A DNA stretch of 10,087 nt from contig JANMQK010000070.1 in the NCBI GenBank assembly GCA_031370485.1, forward strand, positions 1 to 10,087, given 5' to 3'. Position 1 is the stretch's first letter. Every line of letters starts with the position of its first letter. Of the stretch, positions 6,310-10,087 are shown piece after piece. The notes below the pieces were generated by a model. The model saw only the letters and a list, made by a program, of their open reading frames with translations. It ran no database searches and had not been told where the DNA came from. Made by a program: the position numbers and the translations under genes. Origin of the DNA: JANMQK01 sp031370485. GTDB lineage: Bacteria; Acidobacteriota; Polarisedimenticolia; Gp22-AA2.

Positions 6310-7564
6310 TCCCGATCCCGGAGCGTCCCGCGCCGTCGTCGTCACCGGTATCGGCGCGGTCAGCCCCTTCGGCTGGAACCTGGAGTCGTTGTGGGAGGGC
6401 CTGCGCTCCGGCAGGACCGCCATCGGTCCGTTCGACCGTTTCGACCACGGTGACCAGCGCACGCACCTCGCAGCCCAGGTCGACCTGGCCGGAGAGCCGG
6501 AGCGGCCGCGTGGCAAGACTCGCCGGCTGACCGTCGCCGATCGATTCGCCATCGCCGCGGCCCGCGAGGCCGTGGCGCGGTCCGCGATCGACCTCGGCGG
6601 CCGCGGGGGGCGGACCGGCGTCTACTTCGGCAGCAGCACAGGCGGGATGCTCGAGACCGAGATCTACCTTGAGGCCCTCCTCAGGACCGCGGCCCGCCGA
6701 GGGAGGCCGCCTGCGCCGGGCCTCCTCGCCTCGCAGCAGAACAACGGCCCCGGCGACGCGGTGGCCCGCGACCTCGGGATCGGCGGACCCGTCGAGACCA
6801 TCTCCGCCGCGTGCGCCTCGGGCGCGATGGCGATCGGCGACGCCATCCTCGCCGTCCGTCGCGGGGAGGTGGACGTCGCGATCGCCGGAGGCTCCGACTC
6901 ACTCTGCCGGCTGACGTACGGGGGGTTCAACGCGCTTCGCTCGGTGGACGAGCGGCCCTGCCGGCCGTTCCGCGCGGAGCGCGCCGGCCTGTCGCTTGGC
7001 GAGGGCGCGGCCGCGCTCGTCCTGGAGCCGCTCGAGCGGGCCCTGGCGCGCGGCGCGCGGCCGCTCGCCCTCGCCGCCGGGCAGGCGGCGACCTGCGATG
7101 CGCACCACATGACGTCGCCGCACACCGAGGGGCTGGGCGCCGCGGAGGCCATCCGCGGGGCGCTCGCGGGAGCGCGGCTCGACCCTTGCGAGATCGACTT
7201 CGTCAACGCCCACGGCACCGGCACCCCGCTGAACGACGCGGCGGAGTGCGAGGCCCTCGTCGCCGTGTTCGGCGGCCGGGCGCCGGATCTTCCAGTGACC
7301 TCCACCAAGTCGCTCGTCGGGCACCTGCTGGGGTCGGCCGGGGCGCTGGAGGCCGTGGCGACGATCCTCTGTCTGCTCCATGAGGAGGTCCACCCGATGC
7401 CGGACGATGGCACGTCCGATCCGGGGATCCGGCTGGGGCTGGTCCTGGGACGCCCTTTGCGCCTCGCGCGGGCGAGCCACGCGCTCTCCACGAGCCTGGC
7501 CTTCGGCGGAGCCAATGCCGCGCTCGTGTTCACACGCCACGGAGATCCGGACCCTGCGCGCTGA
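6296..7564 (+). CDS. Beta-ketoacyl-ACP synthase (FabF-like ketosynthase, active subunit)
   Basis: A 422-residue thiolase-fold condensing enzyme that extends an acyl chain with malonyl-ACP. The complete catalytic triad is visible: Cys173 in SAACASGAM, His306 in NAHGTGTPLND and His343 in KSLVGHLLGSAG, with the supporting Lys338. The N-terminal VVVTGIGAVSPFG, the GSSTGGM segment (112-118), RPFRAERAGLSLGEGAA (223-239) and the final TSLAFGGANAALVF are also standard. Length matches FabF and type II PKS KS-alpha enzymes. ATG 6296 is preferred, with GGGG(AA) about seven bases upstream; ATG 6266 in the same frame is an alternative. It overlaps the ACP gene by 14 bases and the next gene by about 50, so the genes are probably translationally coupled. 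It is expected to work as a heterodimer with the inactive homologue encoded next. Confidence 0.93.
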   Translation: MPGADPDPGASRAVVVTGIGAVSPFGWNLESLWEGLRSGRTAIGPFDRFDHGDQRTHLAAQVDLAGEPERPRGKTRRLTVADRFAIAAAREAVARSAIDLGGRGGRTGVYFGSSTGGMLETEIYLEALLRTAARRGRPPAPGLLASQQNNGPGDAVARDLGIGGPVETISAACASGAMAIGDAILAVRRGEVDVAIAGGSDSLCRLTYGGFNALRSVDERPCRPFRAERAGLSLGEGAAALVLEPLERALARGARPLALAAGQAATCDAHHMTSPHTEGLGAAEAIRGALAGARLDPCEIDFVNAHGTGTPLNDAAECEALVAVFGGRAPDLPVTSTKSLVGHLLGSAGALEAVATILCLLHEEVHPMPDDGTSDPGIRLGLVLGRPLRLARASHALSTSLAFGGANAALVFTRHGDPDPAR

Positions 7565-8780
7565 GGCGGTTGTCACGGGACTCGGGACGATCAGTGCCTG
7601 CGGGCACGGGCGCGAGGCGCTTGCGACCGCCCTTGCGGAGGGGAAGCCCGTGGCCGCCGAGGTGGACCGTGGCGACGGGCTGCACCGCGAGGGCGGAGCG
7701 CGGCTCGCCGCGCTCGTCAAGGAGCGGGACGTCTCGCGCTGGGTTTCTCCCGCGGCAGCCCGCCGGATGAGCTTCGCCTCGAAGCTCGCCGTGGCCGCGG
7801 CCCGCATGGCCCTGGCCGAGGCGGGCATAGACAGAACGGAGGCCGGCGGTCCGCGCACCGGCGTCTATCTTTCCACCACGTTTGGCCCAGGACTCTTCAC
7901 GGAAAAACTCCTGCGGCAGATTCTTCTCGAGGGGGCCGAGGCGGCGCAGCCGTTCTATTTTTCGGAGTGCGTCGCCAACGCCCCCGCCGCGCAGCTCGCC
8001 ATCGTCGTTGGCGCGCGCGGCCCCAACGTTACGCTGACCCAGCGCGAGTCGGGGCCGCTCCTCGCCGTCGCCCGTGCGGCCCAGGCGGTGCGCGAAGGGC
8101 GTGTGGACAGGGCCTACGCCGGGGCGGTCGAGGAGGTCACCCCGATGCTGCACGCGCTGCTCGACCGTCTCGACGCGCTGGCCCGGAAGGAGGGTGCGCT
8201 CGCGGAAATGGCGCGCCCGTTCGACCGGCGACGCGACGGTTTTCTCGCGGGGGAGGGGGCGACCGTCCTCGTTCTCGAGCGCGAGGACGCGGCGAGGGCG
8301 CGCGGCGCGCGATTGCTCGCGCGGGTGGCGTGGAGCGGCGCCGCGTTCGACGCGACCGCCACAGCCTCCGACTGGGGCGTTGGCGAAGCACAGCTCGCCG
8401 CGGCCCTGCGCGCGGGACTCGACGAGGCGCCGGGCGGAGCGGCCGGGTTCGGGGCCGTCGTCTCCGGCGCTTCGGGGGCCCGGCGGGGCGACCGCATCGA
8501 GGCGCGCGTCCTGCGCGCGGCCTGGGGCGAGGTGCCGCTCCCGTCCGTCCTGGTGCCGAAGGCAGTCACCGGAGAGTACGGGGGCGGGATCCTGGCCCCG
8601 GGGTTGCTCGCTCTCGAGGGAGCGCGTTTCGGTCCCACGCCGGGATTCGCGGAGCCCGATCCCGCGGCCGGTGTCACGCCCCACCTTGGTGGAGCGCTTG
8701 GGATCCCCTCGCGAGTTCTGCTGACCGGGCTGGCGTCCGGCGGGGCGGCCGCATGGCTTGTCCTGGAGCGCGCGTCGTGA
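7515..8780 (+). CDS. Ketosynthase-like chain length factor (catalytically inactive KS partner)
   Basis: A 421-residue thiolase-fold protein homologous to its upstream neighbour but lacking the condensing triad. The position of the active Cys is Arg177 (LTQRESG), the first His is Gly318 (VSGASGARRGD) and the second His is Glu354 (KAVTGEYGGG); the nearby Lys349 remains. Fold landmarks are kept: AVVTGLGTISACG near the start, GVYLSTTFGPG (116-126), ARPFDRRRDGFLAGEGATVLVLE (233-255) and a hydrophobic C-terminal strand (AAAWLVLE). Such proteins pair with the active KS and set chain length in type II PKS and aryl-polyene systems. The start is uncertain. ATG 7515, inside the KS gene, is the last in-frame ATG before the conserved core; GGAG lies only three or four bases ahead. 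The longer frame to 7380 is not conserved in type. The protein ends in a GTGA overlap with the ketoreductase gene. Confidence 0.88.
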   Translation: MPRSCSHATEIRTLRAEAVVTGLGTISACGHGREALATALAEGKPVAAEVDRGDGLHREGGARLAALVKERDVSRWVSPAAARRMSFASKLAVAAARMALAEAGIDRTEAGGPRTGVYLSTTFGPGLFTEKLLRQILLEGAEAAQPFYFSECVANAPAAQLAIVVGARGPNVTLTQRESGPLLAVARAAQAVREGRVDRAYAGAVEEVTPMLHALLDRLDALARKEGALAEMARPFDRRRDGFLAGEGATVLVLEREDAARARGARLLARVAWSGAAFDATATASDWGVGEAQLAAALRAGLDEAPGGAAGFGAVVSGASGARRGDRIEARVLRAAWGEVPLPSVLVPKAVTGEYGGGILAPGLLALEGARFGPTPGFAEPDPAAGVTPHLGGALGIPSRVLLTGLASGGAAAWLVLERAS

Positions 8781-9511
8781 GCGGGGCCATGCGCGTGGCG
8801 CTGGTCACGGGCGGGAGCCGCGGCATCGGCCGCGCGATCGTGCAGGCGCTGGCCGGGGAGGGCTGGACGGTCGCGTTCACCTGGCGCGAGCGTGAGGACG
8901 AGGCGCGGCGCCTGGCGGGGGAGCTCGGGGACGCGGCGCGTCCTTTCCGGCTCGATCTGCTGGATCGGTCGCGCCCGGGGGATCTCGTTGTCGAGGTCGA
9001 GGACCAGGTGGGACCGATCGCCGGCCTCGTGAACAATGCCGGCGTGCGGCGCGACGGGCTGCTCGCGGCGCTCCCCGACAACGCCTGGGACGAGATGATC
9101 GACGCCAACCTCGGTGGTGTCTTCCGCTGTTGCCGCGCCGTGATCCCGCGCATGTTGCGCCGCCGGGCGGGCTCGATCGTCAACGTATCCTCGCTGACCG
9201 CGGTGCACGGCCTCGCCGGACAGACGGCGTACGGCGCCGCCAAGGCGGGCATCCTCGGTCTCACGCGCTCGCTGGCGCGGGAGATCGGCTCGCGCGGGAT
9301 CCGGGTCAACGCCGTCGTCCCGGGGTTCGTACCGACCGAAATGGTCGCGGACGTGCCGCCCGAAATGGTCACGGCGCTGCGCGCCGCCGAGGTGCTGCCG
9401 ATGGGGGTGACCGCGGCCTCCGTCGCGGGCGCCGTGGCGTTCCTGCTGTCGGAGCGCGCGGCCTCCATCACCGGCCAGGCCCTCGTCATCGACGCCGGCA
9501 TGACGGCGTAG
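8777..9511 (+). CDS. 3-oxoacyl-ACP reductase, FabG-like (SDR family)
   Basis: A 244-residue NADPH-dependent short-chain dehydrogenase that would reduce the beta-keto group left by the KS/CLF pair. Visible motifs: cofactor-binding TGGSRGIG (11-18), NNAG (86-89), Asn111, catalytic Ser139, and YGAAK with Tyr152 and Lys156; then RVNAVVPGFVPTEM (176-189) and the C-terminal ITGQALVIDAGMTA. All four catalytic residues are present. The GTG at 8777 overlaps the stop of the preceding gene as GTGA and has GGAG eight or nine bases ahead (8764-8767); ATG 8789 in the same frame would remove four residues. A dedicated reductase in the operon means the product is at least partly reduced; with a dehydratase it would be a conjugated polyene. 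No dehydratase is seen in the window. Confidence 0.93.
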   Translation: MSGAMRVALVTGGSRGIGRAIVQALAGEGWTVAFTWREREDEARRLAGELGDAARPFRLDLLDRSRPGDLVVEVEDQVGPIAGLVNNAGVRRDGLLAALPDNAWDEMIDANLGGVFRCCRAVIPRMLRRRAGSIVNVSSLTAVHGLAGQTAYGAAKAGILGLTRSLAREIGSRGIRVNAVVPGFVPTEMVADVPPEMVTALRAAEVLPMGVTAASVAGAVAFLLSERAASITGQALVIDAGMTA

Positions 9512-9522
9512 GAGCGTGCCCG

Positions 9523-10087
9523 ATGCCGTCTGACGCCGGGAGCGGGGCGAGCGGCGACCATCTCGCCGGGTTGCTCCCTGCCGAGCTGATCCCTCTCTTC
9601 GACGACCGCTTCGACAGGTCGTGCGCCCTGTTCGAGGAGTACGTCCACCGGCTGGCGCTTCGGGTTGTCGGCGCCACCGGGATCGACGCCGCGGCGCGGG
9701 AGCCGGGGACTCCCGGCGAGATCGCGGCGCGTGCTGGCCTGGACGCGGCCCGGGCAGAGGTCGCGGTGGGCTGGCTCCTGGCCACGCTTGCACTGGCCGG
9801 GCGCGCAGCGCGCGCCGGCGACGGGCGTTTCCAGATCCCGGCGGCGCTTCCCGATCTCGACCCCGAGGAGGTGGCCCGGGCGCAGGAACGCCACGATCCG
9901 TCCGCCCTGGCGTCCTACCGGATGGCGGCCCACGTGGCCGCGTTGTATCCGCCGGCGCTTCGCGGGACGGTGACCGGCGAGGAGGCCCTGTTCGCGCCCG
10001 ATCGAATCGGGGCCTGGTTCGAGTACTTCTCCAACGACAATGTCATCTATGCGGCAGGCAACCGCATCGGAGCGATCGCGGCCGAGC
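9523..10087 (+). CDS. Probable SAM-dependent methyltransferase (N-terminal part, runs off the edge)
   Basis: An open frame of 188 codons with no stop before the window ends. The ATG follows the ketoreductase stop by 11 bases and has AGGAG (9510-9514) overlapping that stop, with eight-base spacing, so it belongs to the operon. The visible part looks like the winged-helix dimerisation domain found ahead of the catalytic domain in O- and C-methyltransferases: a first helical segment (LFEEYVHRLALRVVG), a helix-turn-helix-like stretch (GTPGEIAARAGLDAARAEVAVGWLLATLALAG), then a linker and WFEYFSNDNVIYAAGNRIGAIAA. This last pattern is typical of the helix just before the SAM-binding Rossmann domain. 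The glycine-rich SAM motif itself lies past the right edge, so the assignment is inference. Its place suggests methylation of the polyketide chain or its head group. Confidence 0.65.
   Translation, partial: MPSDAGSGASGDHLAGLLPAELIPLFDDRFDRSCALFEEYVHRLALRVVGATGIDAAAREPGTPGEIAARAGLDAARAEVAVGWLLATLALAGRAARAGDGRFQIPAALPDLDPEEVARAQERHDPSALASYRMAAHVAALYPPALRGTVTGEEALFAPDRIGAWFEYFSNDNVIYAAGNRIGAIAAE

Noticed and set aside
5454..6530. A 358-codon plus-strand open frame crossing the deacetylase, ACP and KS start
   Set aside because: It spans a divergent promoter patch, overlaps three supported genes and has the low-complexity composition of a shadow frame.
8114..9793. A 559-codon minus-strand open frame, and another of 419 codons at 8674-9933, opposite CLF, reductase and methyltransferase
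   Set aside because: Both are Arg/Pro/Ser/Ala-rich without any domain pattern, while the plus-strand genes there have full catalytic motifs and well-placed ribosome sites.
1..10087. CRISPR arrays, tRNA or rRNA genes, insertion sequences, att sites and plasmid origins
   Set aside because: Reading both strands showed no regularly spaced repeats, no tRNA-like cloverleaf with TTC-A arm context, no transposase or integrase motifs and no terminal inverted repeats.

Overview
The window is gene-dense, high-GC bacterial DNA. Hand counts on four 60-base lines gave 65 to 85% G+C, and hardly any space is left between genes. It encodes a periplasmic-adaptor/MacB-type exporter and a membrane-anchored NodB deacetylase, so a Gram-negative envelope is likely. 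Composition and gene content would fit Acidobacteriota, Myxococcota, high-GC Proteobacteria or a related uncultured phylum. No rRNA, tRNA or phylogenetic marker is present, so the host cannot be fixed further.

Left arm (1-2718, all minus strand): an export operon read right to left. It encodes a MacA/HlyD-type adaptor (2718 to 1483), a MacB/FtsX-type permease (1474 to 254) and a second FtsX-type permease (257 to beyond base 1) that overlaps the first by 4 bases. No ABC ATPase is seen; if present it lies beyond the left edge. A good -35-like TTGACA overlaps the stop codon of the gene upstream.

Middle (2804-5962): an ANL adenylating enzyme (acyl/aryl-AMP or -CoA ligase, minus strand) is divergent from a soluble DPM1-like family 2 glycosyltransferase (plus strand). 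The glycosyltransferase converges, with a 14-base gap, on a membrane-anchored NodB polysaccharide deacetylase (minus strand). The deacetylase is in turn divergent from the right-hand operon across a short AT-rich patch that looks like a bidirectional promoter.

Right arm (6019-10087, all plus strand): a tightly coupled dissociated-PKS/type II FAS-like operon. It holds an acyl carrier protein, an active ketosynthase, a chain-length-factor-like ketosynthase with all three catalytic residues replaced, a FabG-type ketoreductase and the start of a SAM-dependent methyltransferase that runs off the right edge.

Taken together, the ligase, ACP, KS/CLF pair, ketoreductase and methyltransferase with a GT2 and a deacetylase most resemble an aryl-polyene (xanthomonadin/flexirubin-type) or related polyene-lipid cluster. 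The inferred model is that the ligase loads a starter on the ACP, KS/CLF and the reductase extend it, the methyltransferase decorates it, GT2 and the deacetylase add or modify a sugar-containing anchor, and the neighbouring exporter may move the product. Dehydratase, acyltransferase and the ABC ATPase are expected outside the window. The product class is an inference from gene content, not something the sequence proves.
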